NCBI RefSeq assembly: GCF_000299895.1
Contig: NZ_AMRG01000011.1
Span: forward strand, 62,001-126,000
Direction: 5' to 3'
Source: Idiomarina xiamenensis 10-D-4
GTDB lineage: Bacteria > Pseudomonadota > Gammaproteobacteria > Enterobacterales > Alteromonadaceae
DNA: 64,000 nt
A program made the translations under genes and the position numbers. Shown in pieces: positions 28,318-37,010 of the stretch. Under the pieces are notes generated by a model. That model made no database searches, had not been told where the DNA came from, and worked only from the letters and a program-made list of their open reading frames with translations. Within the stretch, counting starts at the first letter, position 1. The number at the start of each line of letters is the position of its first letter.

Positions 28318-28923
28318 TTATTCGAGGCTTTTGCGACCACTAAAAGCGTGCGTCAGCGTGGTCTGGTCGACGTACTCCAACTCGCCGCCAACCGGCACGC
28401 CATGCGCGATGCGACTGGCTTTGACTCGGTACTGACGGGCAATATCAGCGATATAGTGAGCGGTCGCTTCACCTTCAACGGTCGGATTAGTCGCCAATAT
28501 CACTTCATTAATGGCGCCTCCAGCAAAACGCTCAGCCAAGTTATCTAAGCCGATGTCTTCGGGGCCGATACCATCAAGCGGCGATAAATGCCCCATCAAA
28601 ACAAAATATAGGCCCTGATATTGACTGGTTTGTTCAATAGCTAACACGTCCGCTGGCGTCTCGACCACACACAGCAAGCCGCTGTCTTGGCGCCGCACGT
28701 CTTCACATAAGCGGCAAATGTCGGTTTCGCTAAAGGTTCGACAACGTTGACAACGACCAACCCGCTGACAAGCTTGTTGCAGCGCATCGGCTAAGCTTAA
28801 AGCGCCCTCACGATTGCGTTCTAACAGCTGAAAAGCCATCCGTTGCGCGGTTTTTTGACCGACACCGGGCAGCTGCCTCAAGGCTGTAATAAGCTTATCA
28901 ATAAGCGGACTGATCACCGTCAT
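28318..28923 (-). CDS. recR: Recombination mediator RecR
   Basis: Works with RecO and RecF to load RecA on gapped DNA. It has 201 residues, the same as E. coli. The helix-hairpin-helix [17 protein letters not shown] is at about 16-32, the four-cysteine zinc site at Cys58, 61, 70 and 73, and the Toprim domain begins [17 protein letters not shown]. It lies 32 bases after ybaB in the conserved dnaX-ybaB-recR operon. Confidence 0.97.
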   Translation of the reverse strand: MTVISPLIDKLITALRQLPGVGQKTAQRMAFQLLERNREGALSLADALQQACQRVGRCQRCRTFSETDICRLCEDVRRQDSGLLCVVETPADVLAIEQTSQYQGLYFVLMGHLSPLDGIGPEDIGLDNLAERFAGGAINEVILATNPTVEGEATAHYIADIARQYRVKASRIAHGVPVGGELEYVDQTTLTHAFSGRKSLE

Positions 28924-28955
28924 AACGTGCTTCTCAACAAGGGTTAGCGGATGCC

Positions 28956-29285
28956 TTAAAACGGCATTTTAAAGCCTGGTGGTAATCCCATACCACCGGT
29001 CACTTCAGACATTTTCTCTTTACTCATTTCCTCGACTCGACGCACCGCATCGTTGGTCGCGGCGGCGATTAAATCTTCTAACATTTCCTGATCATCATCA
29101 GCCATTAACGATGGATCGATAGCTACGCGACGCACATTATGATTACCCATCATGGTCACTTTAACCATGCCGGCGCCGGCTTCACCGGTCACTTCCATTT
29201 CAGCGATCTGCTGCTGAACCTGCTGCATGCGCTCTTGCATTTGTTGCGCCTGCTTCATCATGTTACCTAAACCACCTTTAAACAT
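28956..29285 (-). CDS. ybaB: Nucleoid-associated protein YbaB/EbfC
   Basis: Small DNA-binding dimer of 109 residues (E. coli 109). The N-terminus [20 protein letters not shown] forms the first long helix. The central [20 protein letters not shown] strand region and the C-terminal [11 protein letters not shown] tail are diagnostic. It lies between dnaX and recR with short gaps, so it belongs to that operon. Confidence 0.96.
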   Translation of the reverse strand: MFKGGLGNMMKQAQQMQERMQQVQQQIAEMEVTGEAGAGMVKVTMMGNHNVRRVAIDPSLMADDDQEMLEDLIAAATNDAVRRVEEMSKEKMSEVTGGMGLPPGFKMPF

Positions 29286-29305
29286 CGGTTTCTCCTTCGT
29301 AAAAC

Positions 29306-31438
29306 TTATAAAGCGTTAATTGATTCGGTTAACAGTTGCGCGCCAAAGCGCTGCTGCAACGCTTGCAGCCCAACATCATCGGCAAGTTGCTGTTTAGCCC
29401 GTTGCAGCCGCAACTGATTAATACGTTGTTGAATTAAATAAGGCGTCGGTTGCGCTGGTTGCTGTGCGATAAGCTGTAACTCGCTATCGCCAATCAACTG
29501 TTGTAACTGCTGCCTGATTTGCTCTTCGTTCTGCGGTCCAATTAAACGCGCCTGATCGGGCGCGATGAGTAATTGATAAACATCACCGCTTTGCTGCAAT
29601 TGCGAATGTATTAGTATCTGGCGTGTTAAACCTGCAATTTCAAGGTTATCTAACACCGCACTCCAACGATCGAGCTGAGCAGCACTGCGAATATCGATAT
29701 CAATTTGCTCGGGTAACTGCGCTAATAAAGCGGGATCGGCTGCTTCGGTCATGGCTTGAGCTTGCTCGGCAATCGCTTCTGCCTGAGTCAGTTCCGAGTT
29801 ACTAGCAGCTTGCTCAGCGTTGTCCGCGGGGAAATCGGCTGTCAGCGTGGAAGCTGGCGATGGCGTCGACGGCGGTGGCGTATTTAACGGTTTGTCTTTG
29901 TCAGCATTTTTTTTTTGCCGTAATTGACTCCGCGTTGCCAATAATTGGGCTAAATCATTTTCAACGCCATCGCTATGGGTTGAGTTAGCCGCCACCGGCT
30001 CGGTGGTGACTGCCGGTGTAGCACTGGCCGATATCGGCGCTTGCTGAGTCAACTGCTCAGCCTCTTGCTCAATCGCATACATTTGTTCAGCCAGCTCGTT
30101 CCCGGCGTCGTCGTCAGTCTCGGCGTCCGATTCGCGTTCTACGTCGACTTCTGACGATAATGCTGGTGCTGCATGCGTAGCTGCTGCTGTTGGCGTTGAC
30201 GCCGTGGTCGAGGTGGCGCTGGTTGGTGTTGCGCTTAAGTGACTACTTAAGTCACTACTCAAGTTACGACTCAAGCCACTGGCTGGCGGCGTCGAGGTCT
30301 CGGCATCAGTTTGCTCGACACTTTGCTTACTGGCTTGTTCCACCTCGCCGTTATCCTGATAAGGGCGGAATGCCAATAAACGCAGCAAGGTCATTTCGAC
30401 GCCACTACGCACGTCCAGAGCATGCGCAAGCTCGCGCCGCCCCTCTAAAATGATGCGATAGTAAACCTGCAATAAGGTATCGGGTAATTGTGTGGCTAAT
30501 TGGCGACTATCATCGCTTAAATCAAACACGCTATTGGCCGCCGGCACCACTTGATATAGCGCTAACTGATGCACAAAACGTTGTAGTTCATCGAGTAAAC
30601 CGGATAAATCAGGGGTAACCGCTGCAATACTATCCAGTTGCTGAAAAACATCGATACTATCACCGTTAATCAGCGCTCGTATCAGTTGCTGCAAATCGGT
30701 TTGCGGCACACTGCCTAACATCGCTTGCACCGCCGCTTCGCTAACCTGCTGGTCGCCTTGCGCTATAGCTTGGTCGGTTAAACTTAACGCATCACGCAGA
30801 CTGCCTTTGGCAGCGCGCGCTAAGGCGGCAACAGCAACCTCAGCAAAGGGGATCGCTTCTTGCGCCAACACGTGCTGTACATGCTCGCCAATTTCAACCG
30901 GCGTCAACGCCTTTAAATTAAATTGCAAACAGCGTGACAATACGGTGATTGGTAGTTTTTGCGGATCGGTGGTAGCCAGCAAAAACTTAACGTGCTCGGG
31001 TGGTTCTTCTAAGGTTTTTAGCAGTGCATTAAAGCTGTGTCTTGATAGCATGTGCACTTCGTCGATCAAATAAACCTTATAGCGTCCGCGCGTCGGACGA
31101 TATTGCACGTTATCCAATAGTTCACGGGTATCTTCGACTTTGGTGCGCGAGGCGGCATCGATTTCAAGCAAATCAACAAAACGTCCGGCATCGATCTCTT
31201 GGCAGGCAGAGCACTGACCACAAGGCGTTGCAGTAACGCCGGTTTCACAATTTAGGCTTTTTGCCAGAATACGAGCGATGGTAGTTTTGCCCACCCCACG
31301 AGTGCCGGTAAACAAGTAGGCATGATGCAAGCGCTGGTTAGTTAACGCCGACAACAACGGTTGTAACACGTGCTGTTGGCCTACCACTTGCTCGAATGTA
31401 CGCGGCCGCCATTTGCGCGCCAGAACTTGATAACTCAT
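29306..31438 (-). CDS. dnaX: DNA polymerase III tau/gamma subunit
   Basis: Clamp-loader ATPase. The full frame gives tau of 710 residues (E. coli 643). Domains: AAA+ with Walker [10 protein letters not shown] (45-53), zinc cysteines at 64, 73, 76 and 79, LIDEVHML and sensor-1 [11 protein letters not shown] to about 230; collar to about 365; long low-complexity linker (about 366-560); C-terminal polymerase-binding region. An A10 run at codons 508-511 would let ribosomes or polymerase slip into the -1 frame and stop two codons later, giving gamma of about 512 residues. The linker also carries a short tandem repeat. Confidence 0.97.
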   Translation of the reverse strand: MSYQVLARKWRPRTFEQVVGQQHVLQPLLSALTNQRLHHAYLFTGTRGVGKTTIARILAKSLNCETGVTATPCGQCSACQEIDAGRFVDLLEIDAASRTKVEDTRELLDNVQYRPTRGRYKVYLIDEVHMLSRHSFNALLKTLEEPPEHVKFLLATTDPQKLPITVLSRCLQFNLKALTPVEIGEHVQHVLAQEAIPFAEVAVAALARAAKGSLRDALSLTDQAIAQGDQQVSEAAVQAMLGSVPQTDLQQLIRALINGDSIDVFQQLDSIAAVTPDLSGLLDELQRFVHQLALYQVVPAANSVFDLSDDSRQLATQLPDTLLQVYYRIILEGRRELAHALDVRSGVEMTLLRLLAFRPYQDNGEVEQASKQSVEQTDAETSTPPASGLSRNLSSDLSSHLSATPTSATSTTASTPTAAATHAAPALSSEVDVERESDAETDDDAGNELAEQMYAIEQEAEQLTQQAPISASATPAVTTEPVAANSTHSDGVENDLAQLLATRSQLRQKKNADKDKPLNTPPPSTPSPASTLTADFPADNAEQAASNSELTQAEAIAEQAQAMTEAADPALLAQLPEQIDIDIRSAAQLDRWSAVLDNLEIAGLTRQILIHSQLQQSGDVYQLLIAPDQARLIGPQNEEQIRQQLQQLIGDSELQLIAQQPAQPTPYLIQQRINQLRLQRAKQQLADDVGLQALQQRFGAQLLTESINAL
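29898..29931 (-). promoter_or_regulatory. Programmed frameshift / slippage site in dnaX
   Basis: Ten consecutive A residues on the minus strand (29907-29916), read as CAA AAA AAA AAT. Eleven bases upstream is an SD-like GGAG (29928-29931), comparable to the E. coli dnaX stimulator. After a -1 shift the frame reads AAA TGC TGA, an immediate stop. A downstream stimulatory hairpin was not obvious. Confidence 0.8.
30234..30281 (-). repeat. Four imperfect 12-bp tandem repeats inside dnaX linker
   Basis: Units CTTAAGTGACTA, CTTAAGTCACTA, CTCAAGTTACGA and CTCAAGCCACTG (plus strand) encode the repeating peptide pattern L-S-x-x in the tau linker (about residues 387-402). This is probably a local duplication in a disordered linker that tolerates length change. 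Confidence 0.75.
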
Positions 31439-31477
31439 GTCGCCCCTACCATGACAAAGTAACTGCCTTAAGGTACC

Positions 31478-32011
31478 TTAAAAGCGACACAGGGTATAGC
31501 TTGGTAGCCCAGCTTGTGCAAGTTTACTCACACCGGGTAGGTCGTTTAGGGTAATAATGAACGCCAGCTCTTGTAGTTGCGCGCCGCAATCTTGTACCAG
31601 TTGAGCCGCAGCTAAAGCGGTGCCTCCGGTGGCTAAGAGGTCATCAATAACGACCACCTTATCAGCTGTCGTTAGCGCGTCACGATGTACTTGTAACTCG
31701 TCGTCACCGTATTCTAACGCGTACTGACGGCTATAAGTTTGTCGTGGTAACTTTCCGGGTTTACGTAATGGCACAAAACCCGCACCAATACGATAGGCCA
31801 AAGCCGACGCAAAAATAAAGCCACGTGCCTCGATACCGCAGACCTGCGTGATGCCTTGTTCGCGATAACGCTGCGCCAACACATCGATGCAGGCAGCAAA
31901 AGCTTCGGCATGCGCCAACAGCGGCGTGATATCACGAAAAATAATGCCCGGCTTAGGATAGTCGTCAATACGGCCGATATTATCGGCAATGAGCGTCAAT
32001 GCTTTATCCAT
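31478..32011 (-). CDS. apt: Adenine phosphoribosyltransferase
   Basis: Salvages adenine with PRPP to AMP. It has 177 residues from the ATG at 32011; a TTG two codons earlier overlaps the upstream receiver gene's stop and is an alternative. DYPKPGIIFRDITPLL, the RGFIFASALAYRIGAGFVPL flexible-loop region with the RKPGKLP motif, and the PRPP loop VVVIDDLLATGGTALAA are all typical. It leads the apt-dnaX-ybaB-recR gene order seen in E. coli, with 39 bases to dnaX. Confidence 0.95.
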   Translation of the reverse strand: MDKALTLIADNIGRIDDYPKPGIIFRDITPLLAHAEAFAACIDVLAQRYREQGITQVCGIEARGFIFASALAYRIGAGFVPLRKPGKLPRQTYSRQYALEYGDDELQVHRDALTTADKVVVIDDLLATGGTALAAAQLVQDCGAQLQELAFIITLNDLPGVSKLAQAGLPSYTLCRF

Positions 32012-32013
32012 AT

Positions 32014-32391
32014 TCAAGCCGCTATCTGCTTAGCCCACTGCCGTAACACATCCAGCAACTGGACTTGTGCTAGCGGCTTAGCCAAGCACTGCACAGCACC
32101 GGCTTTTAACGCCAGCGGTTCGATATCGGTCAAGTTTTGCGTGGTCATCAGCAGCAACGGTTGTTGCTGATAAGTCGGCAAATCGCGCAGATTACGCAAC
32201 AACGTGATACCGTCCATGAGTGGCATTTTATGGTCACTGAGCACGATATCAAAGTGCTGCTGTTTAGCTTTGCTAAAGCCATCCAAGCCGTCATTGGCGA
32301 CCGTCACGTGAAAGCCACTATGCGCTAACATGTCTTGTAATTGCGCTTGAGTTCGCTGGTTATCTTCAACCAGTAACAACGATAAAGTCAT
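32014..32391 (-). CDS. Stand-alone CheY-like response regulator receiver
   Basis: A 125-residue receiver domain with no output domain. The acidic pocket is Glu9/Asp10 (LLLVEDNQ), the phospho-acceptor Asp53 (VLSDHKMPLMDG), the switch Thr83/Thr84 (LLMTTQN) and the conserved Lys105 (CLAKPL). No histidine kinase is near. The GAGGTTGCA-spaced start is good. Its stop overlaps a possible apt start, and a 43-residue membrane protein gene lies 25 bases upstream, so the three are probably one transcript. Its partner kinase and target are unknown. Confidence 0.9.
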   Translation of the reverse strand: MTLSLLLVEDNQRTQAQLQDMLAHSGFHVTVANDGLDGFSKAKQQHFDIVLSDHKMPLMDGITLLRNLRDLPTYQQQPLLLMTTQNLTDIEPLALKAGAVQCLAKPLAQVQLLDVLRQWAKQIAA

Positions 32392-32416
32392 TGCAACCTC
32401 ATAAACTACCTAACGC

Positions 32417-32548
32417 TTAGGCAGTAAAAAATTTGATGAGTGTCAGTACTGCAGGCAATGATGCAATAAAGATAAAGCAAAGTACTGCCACACCTAAAAA
32501 GCCTACGCCGGCAGATTCTTTAAACGGTTCTTGTGAGTGATGAGCCAT
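32417..32548 (-). CDS. 43-residue single-pass membrane protein
   Basis: A short frame starting MAHHSQEPFKESAGVGF, followed by one hydrophobic helix (about 15-39, VGFLGVAVLCFIFIASLPAV) and a short LIKFFTA end. An AGAGGT ribosome-binding site lies ten bases before the ATG, and the frame ends 25 bases before the receiver gene in the same direction. Codon usage looks like neighbouring genes. The family is not recognised; His/Glu-rich soluble ends and one helix recall small subunits of respiratory or sensory membrane complexes, but this is only a resemblance. Confidence 0.7.
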   Translation of the reverse strand: MAHHSQEPFKESAGVGFLGVAVLCFIFIASLPAVLTLIKFFTA

Positions 32549-32726
32549 GCTGGATAACCTCTTGTCACAGCGGATGGTAGAAAGGCCACTGACGAAATAA
32601 ATGGCGTTTGTCGCCTAGGGAATCAATGACCAATAAAACGGTCGCGATCATACTGGATCTCGCTAAGGGTTGAAAGCCTTTATCGGTGAGCGGGCTTTCA
32701 GGCACTGCTTATGACTACTCCAATAA

Positions 32727-32757
32727 TAAAAAACCCCGTCATTTGACGAGGTTTTTA
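32727..32757 (-). terminator. Rho-independent terminator of the TonB2-type operon
   Basis: Minus-strand stem CCTCGTC/GACGGGG with AAAT loop (one G-T wobble), flanked by A and T runs; T-tract TTTTTTATTATT follows. It lies about 30 bases after the TPR gene stop. Confidence 0.85.
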
Positions 32758-32785
32758 GGGGCATTTATCAACTATTAGCCAGCGC

Positions 32786-34078
32786 TTATAGCTTCACGCC
32801 CTTACGTTCTGCCGCAGCTCGGATATAACCGGCCCAGCTACGCGCGTTACGACGAGTGTTGTCGTAATCAGCAGCTTTATTGGCATAGTTCAATGCACGA
32901 CGGAAATCGCCAGCATGATAAAATGCTTCGGCTAACGACATATAGACTGAACCGGGACGCTCGTAACCATTATCCAAAGATTTCATCAATGGATCAGCGG
33001 CAGCAACATACTGCTCGTTGAGTAATAAGATATTACCCTGCTTACGATAATACTCGGCTTTGTCTTCGCGATTATCGGCTAACTCGGCAGCTTTACCATA
33101 CAGTTCAGCGGCTTCGTCAAACTCTTTCGCAATGTGATAGCTATTGGCTGCAGACGCATAGTTAGTTGCAGTTTTCTCGATATCGCCGTTCTTCAAGTGC
33201 TTTTCCATCACTTGACCCGCTTTATACGGAACATTGTTGTTCGCATAAAGTTGAACCAACATTTTATAGTGGTTCTCGGTATCCAAATAACCGGCTAGAT
33301 AAGCAATTTCCATGGTTTGCAGAGCTTTGTCATACTGCTCGTTCAACATGTAAAATTGACCTAACTGAGGCCACCATTTGGTGTTACCCGGGATAGCATT
33401 GATACCTGCTTCTAATGTCTGAATCGCTTGCGGAAACATCTTACGTTCATAGTAAGAGGCCATTTTCATAATATAAGGATTCTGATTTGGCTCCTCATAA
33501 TACTCAATGGCTAAATCCGCAGGTTCAATAACATCTGCATACTGCTCTAACTGATAGTAAGCATTAGCAATACGAGTAAAGATCTCTGGATCACGGTTAC
33601 CCGTGAACATTAACCATTTACCGTAGTATTCTAACGCTTGCTGGTACTGCTCTGCTTGTAAGCTTAAATCAGCTAACAAGCGCAGCGCGGCACCATGATC
33701 AGTAAAGCTTAGTACGTCAGGAGCTACCGCTTTCTTTAAGCTTGCGATGGCTTCGTCAAAACGCTCGGCACCGGCGTACAAGTTACCTAAAAAACGAGAA
33801 ACATAAGCTTCATCATAAGTCGCACTTGTCGAAATATCTTCAAGTTCGCTGATAGCTTCGTTAATTTTCTCTTCTTCGTATAACTCATAGGCGCCCATGA
33901 TGGCACGCCCGACACGCTCGGATAGTGCTTTACCACCACGCGCTTGCTTTTTAGCTTCAACTTGTTCGGCAGATGGGATTTTACTGTAATCAATGGCTGC
34001 GTTGGCAATCACTGGCGTTAACGCCAGTGATGATGCCAGCACCATTGCAGACAGCAGTTTACTAAGATTCATACTCAT
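32786..34078 (-). CDS. Tetratricopeptide-repeat protein of the TonB2-type operon
   Basis: A periplasmic TPR protein of 430 residues. It has a signal peptide (about 1-28, ...PVIANAA), then many TPR-like helical pairs (for example FDEAIASLKKA, YQQALEYYGKWL, YDKALQTMEIAYLAGY, FRRALNYANKAADYDN) to near the C-terminus. It is the last gene of a six-gene operon (DUF3450, ExbB-like, ExbB, ExbD, TonB, TPR) known from Shewanella and Vibrio-type TonB2 systems, where accessory periplasmic proteins support receptor energisation. The exact role is unproven. Two in-frame ATGs (34078, 34072) are possible. Confidence 0.88.
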   Translation of the reverse strand: MSMNLSKLLSAMVLASSLALTPVIANAAIDYSKIPSAEQVEAKKQARGGKALSERVGRAIMGAYELYEEEKINEAISELEDISTSATYDEAYVSRFLGNLYAGAERFDEAIASLKKAVAPDVLSFTDHGAALRLLADLSLQAEQYQQALEYYGKWLMFTGNRDPEIFTRIANAYYQLEQYADVIEPADLAIEYYEEPNQNPYIMKMASYYERKMFPQAIQTLEAGINAIPGNTKWWPQLGQFYMLNEQYDKALQTMEIAYLAGYLDTENHYKMLVQLYANNNVPYKAGQVMEKHLKNGDIEKTATNYASAANSYHIAKEFDEAAELYGKAAELADNREDKAEYYRKQGNILLLNEQYVAAADPLMKSLDNGYERPGSVYMSLAEAFYHAGDFRRALNYANKAADYDNTRRNARSWAGYIRAAAERKGVKL

Positions 34079-34080
34079 AC

Positions 34081-34695
34081 TTAGTTACTCCCCTGCAAGT
34101 TAAAGTCTAGCTGAACAGTTTGGCCAGTTTGACGTACGGCTTTACCGTCGACAACTTTAGGCTTGTACTTCCAGCGCAACAAGGCGCGACGAGCTTCACG
34201 GTCGAATACACGACGCGGCTCAGAGTCGATAATTTCGACGTCGGTGACACCGCCGGTTTCATCGATAGTAAAGCGCAAACGCACCCAACCCTCTGTACCG
34301 TCACGTGCCGCTTCTGGCGGATAGCGCGGTTCGATACGAACAATCGGTGTCGCATCACCATCACCACCTAATGCACCAGGACCGCTTAAGCCTGTATCAG
34401 CACCACCAACATCAACATCAAAACCCATGTTCATGTTCAGATTAGAGCTATCTGACGTATCAGGCTGCGAATCTGGCGTCTGTGGTGGCTGAGCCGGCGG
34501 CGGTGGCGGCGGCGGAGGTGTCCGTCGACGTTCCTGCACATCGGATTCAGGTGGCGACGTTACGATGTCAATGACAGGGCTTGGTGGCGGTGCCTCAGCA
34601 CTTTTGTCACCGCCCCCAATCAAGTAAGCCATAAAGACAAACAACGCAAACGTAACGGCGGCACCTAGTAATAAAGATACTAGTAAGCGCACCAT
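34081..34695 (-). CDS. tonB: Energy-transducing TonB protein
   Basis: A 204-residue TonB2-type protein. It has an N-terminal membrane anchor (about 4-26), a proline-rich periplasmic spacer with eight prolines in a row (60-67), a Gly/Asp-rich segment and the C-terminal TonB domain (about 115-200): RIEPRYPPEAARDGTEGWV, VRLRFTIDETGGVTDVEI, ALLRWKYKPKVVDG. It transmits proton-motive-force energy from ExbB/ExbD to outer-membrane receptors. The spacer is short, as in TonB2-like proteins. Three bases separate its stop from the TPR gene. Confidence 0.93.
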   Translation of the reverse strand: MVRLLVSLLLGAAVTFALFVFMAYLIGGGDKSAEAPPPSPVIDIVTSPPESDVQERRRTPPPPPPPPAQPPQTPDSQPDTSDSSNLNMNMGFDVDVGGADTGLSGPGALGGDGDATPIVRIEPRYPPEAARDGTEGWVRLRFTIDETGGVTDVEIIDSEPRRVFDREARRALLRWKYKPKVVDGKAVRQTGQTVQLDFNLQGSN

Positions 34696-34696
34696 A

Positions 34697-35098
34697 TTAG
34701 TTAGTCTCCGCGGCTATGGATATCTTATCGATACCCGCTTCCTTCACTTGATCCATCACTTCTACGACAACACCGTGTTCAGCTTTCTTGTCGGCCTGGA
34801 TCACAACGATATCGGTAGGCTGTTCAGCCAGCATACGTTCGATGTTGGCAGCTACCCGCTCGACATCAACCATACGCTTGTCCATCCATACTTCGCCATT
34901 GGCGCGAACGGCGATAAAGATGTTAGCTGATGGCTCTTTAGTCGCTTGGTTCGCCTCAGGCTTATTCACCTGAATACCAGCTTCTTTTACGAATGACGTG
35001 GTTACGATGAAGAAAATCAACATGATGAAAACGATGTCCAGCATCGGCGTCATGTCAATTGCTGCTTCTTCGACATCACGAACTCTATTACGTGCCAT
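34697..35098 (-). CDS. exbD: Biopolymer transport protein ExbD
   Basis: A 133-residue inner-membrane protein with one N-terminal helix (about 16-38) containing the proton-path aspartate (MTPMLDIVFIMLIFFIVTTSF). A periplasmic domain follows (IFIAVRANGEVWMD...VVIQADKKAEHGVVVEVMD). The family couples the proton gradient to TonB. It is placed one base before tonB and 12 after exbB within the same operon. Confidence 0.95.
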   Translation of the reverse strand: MARNRVRDVEEAAIDMTPMLDIVFIMLIFFIVTTSFVKEAGIQVNKPEANQATKEPSANIFIAVRANGEVWMDKRMVDVERVAANIERMLAEQPTDIVVIQADKKAEHGVVVEVMDQVKEAGIDKISIAAETN

Positions 35099-35110
35099 AG
35101 TTTTACTCTC

Positions 35111-35635
35111 TTAATGATGTGGCAAACTATCGATTAGGGCTTCTTTTGCCCGGCGTACACGTGATTCAAGACGTGTCGCAAAAAACATGCCTGATAGCGC
35201 TGCAACCATACCCGCCATTGTCGGGATTGTTGCCATAGAAATGCCCGATGCCATCAAACGAGGGTTACCCGTACCTTGTACCGCCATAATTTCAAATACG
35301 GCGATCATACCGGTTACGGTTCCCAACAGTCCGACCAACGGACATAAGGCTACACATGTTTTAATCAATAGAATGCGCGCATTCAATTTATCATTAGCCT
35401 CAGAAACCCATGCATCACGGATTCTATGCGCATACCACGAGGTGGTATCTGCGCGGGCTTCCCAGCGCGCGATAATATCGCGCTTAATGCGGGGAAACTC
35501 GCGTAACAGAAACCAGTAGCGCTCAATCATCAAAATCCACATCAGAAAGAGCACGAACATGACGACATAAAGTACGTCACCACCGGTCGCTATAAAATCC
35601 CTGACAGACTCCCAAAGCTCCATCAGGTAGTACAT
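35111..35635 (-). CDS. exbB: Biopolymer transport protein ExbB
   Basis: A 174-residue MotA/TolQ/ExbB protein with three helices (about 19-40, 90-118 and 128-152). It contains LVGLLGTVTGMIAVFEIM and the following GISMATIPTMAGMVAALSGM, the two helices that line the ExbD channel. This is the small ExbB of the operon; a second, larger ExbB-like protein lies just upstream. Together with ExbD it would form the stator for TonB. Confidence 0.95.
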   Translation of the reverse strand: MYYLMELWESVRDFIATGGDVLYVVMFVLFLMWILMIERYWFLLREFPRIKRDIIARWEARADTTSWYAHRIRDAWVSEANDKLNARILLIKTCVALCPLVGLLGTVTGMIAVFEIMAVQGTGNPRLMASGISMATIPTMAGMVAALSGMFFATRLESRVRRAKEALIDSLPHH

Positions 35636-35639
35636 AGGA

Positions 35640-37010
35640 TTACTCCTTATTCTCCGCGTGAGCGGCCACGATACCTGCAGACTGTTCGTCTAGGATGCTA
35701 AGGATAGATTTGCTACGCGATGCCACAACACTGTGAACCAGAATCAGTGGGATAGCAGCAATCAGACCCATTGCAGTGGTTACCAACGCTAATGAAATTG
35801 AGCCAGCCATGATTTTCGGATCGCCAGTACCGTAAAGGGTAATTTGTTGGAAGGTTTCGATCATACCAACAACGGTACCTAACAGACCTAACAATGGCGC
35901 GATAGCAGCGAAAATCTTGATAACGTTAACGCCAGAGTCGACTTTCGGAATTTCGCGCATAATGGCTTCGTCAAGTTTCAGCTCAAGAGTTTCAGTGTCA
36001 ACATTGCGGTTGTCCTGATAGACCTTCAAGATACGACCCAGTGGGTTACCTGATGAAGGCTTGTCTTTGTTCTTAAGCTGCGAACGAATTTTGCCGCCAG
36101 TCACGGTCAAAGTGATGAACTTGTAGATAGCAATCAAGATACCGATGACAAACAAGCCAGTAATTACGTAACCGACGGTGCCACCTGCTTGATAGTGCTC
36201 AGCTAAAGTCGCTTTTTGCGTTAACAAGCTCAAGATTTGGCCACGTGAAGGATCGACGTAGAAGCCCGCATAACCGCTATCGGTATTCTCGAACGTTTCC
36301 GCTTGCGAAGTGATGTAACCTTCTGGTTGACGACCCAACGGTTGAATTTGCTCAGACTTATCGTTGTAAGTCAGGTACTGACCGTTAGAAACCAAGTTGA
36401 AGACACCAACACGCAATACTTCACGCTCTTCAGAACCACCACCTAGCAGGGTTACGTCAGCGTTAAACTTAACCACTTTACCCGACTCGGTCATTTCGGT
36501 TAGCAGCGCAAACCACAGCTCTTCTAACTCTTCCAGAGTTGGCAGCTCTTTGGCTTCGGCGATGCTCGACAATACGTCTTCACGGTCAGGGTATTGAGCG
36601 CTGACGATTGAAGTCGCGATACGACCAACGGTTTCGTTAGCAGCACCACGGGCAACACCCACGATTTCACCTAACGTACCTTGTTGGTTAACCAATTCTT
36701 GTTCTTTATTGGCTAATTCAATTTCGTTTTCAGAGAAAGCTGTTTGTAGACGTTCGCCACGAGCTTTTTCGTCACTCAATTGCTTTTTAGCACGATTCAA
36801 CAAGGCTTGCTTGTCAGCACGAGCAGCGGTGAATTCCGCTTCACGTTGCTTGTCGATTTGTGCGCTTGAGACACGATTTTGTTTAACCGCTTGCAACAAC
36901 TCGTCCAAAGACTTGGCATCGTCCATACTTTGGGCTGACGCAGCGAAAGTCGTGCCGGCGGACAGGGTGACTGCTGCTGCGACCAGTACATTCTTCACTA
37001 GTTGTTTCAT
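35640..37010 (-). CDS. Large MotA/TolQ/ExbB-family protein with periplasmic N-terminal domain (TtpC-like)
   Basis: A 456-residue protein. A signal peptide (1-26, ...TTFAASA) is followed by a coiled-coil-rich periplasmic region (about 30-115), a mixed domain to about 255, then three helices: 268-290, LLGLLGTVVGMIETF at about 370, and VTTAMGLIAAIPLILV. The last two match the ExbB channel helices. In Vibrio TonB2 systems the comparable protein is TtpC, needed for receptor function. Its ATG overlaps the DUF3450 stop (ATGA). The presence of both a large and a small ExbB in one operon is characteristic. Confidence 0.9.
   Translation of the reverse strand: MKQLVKNVLVAAAVTLSAGTTFAASAQSMDDAKSLDELLQAVKQNRVSSAQIDKQREAEFTAARADKQALLNRAKKQLSDEKARGERLQTAFSENEIELANKEQELVNQQGTLGEIVGVARGAANETVGRIATSIVSAQYPDREDVLSSIAEAKELPTLEELEELWFALLTEMTESGKVVKFNADVTLLGGGSEEREVLRVGVFNLVSNGQYLTYNDKSEQIQPLGRQPEGYITSQAETFENTDSGYAGFYVDPSRGQILSLLTQKATLAEHYQAGGTVGYVITGLFVIGILIAIYKFITLTVTGGKIRSQLKNKDKPSSGNPLGRILKVYQDNRNVDTETLELKLDEAIMREIPKVDSGVNVIKIFAAIAPLLGLLGTVVGMIETFQQITLYGTGDPKIMAGSISLALVTTAMGLIAAIPLILVHSVVASRSKSILSILDEQSAGIVAAHAENKE

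Noticed and set aside
30234-30281. CRISPR-like short repeats
   Set aside because: The 12-bp units are contiguous, imperfect and in frame within dnaX; there are no spacers or cas genes.
34490-34515. GC-rich trinucleotide repeat in tonB
   Set aside because: It encodes the expected polyproline spacer of TonB; compositional, not a mobile or regulatory repeat.
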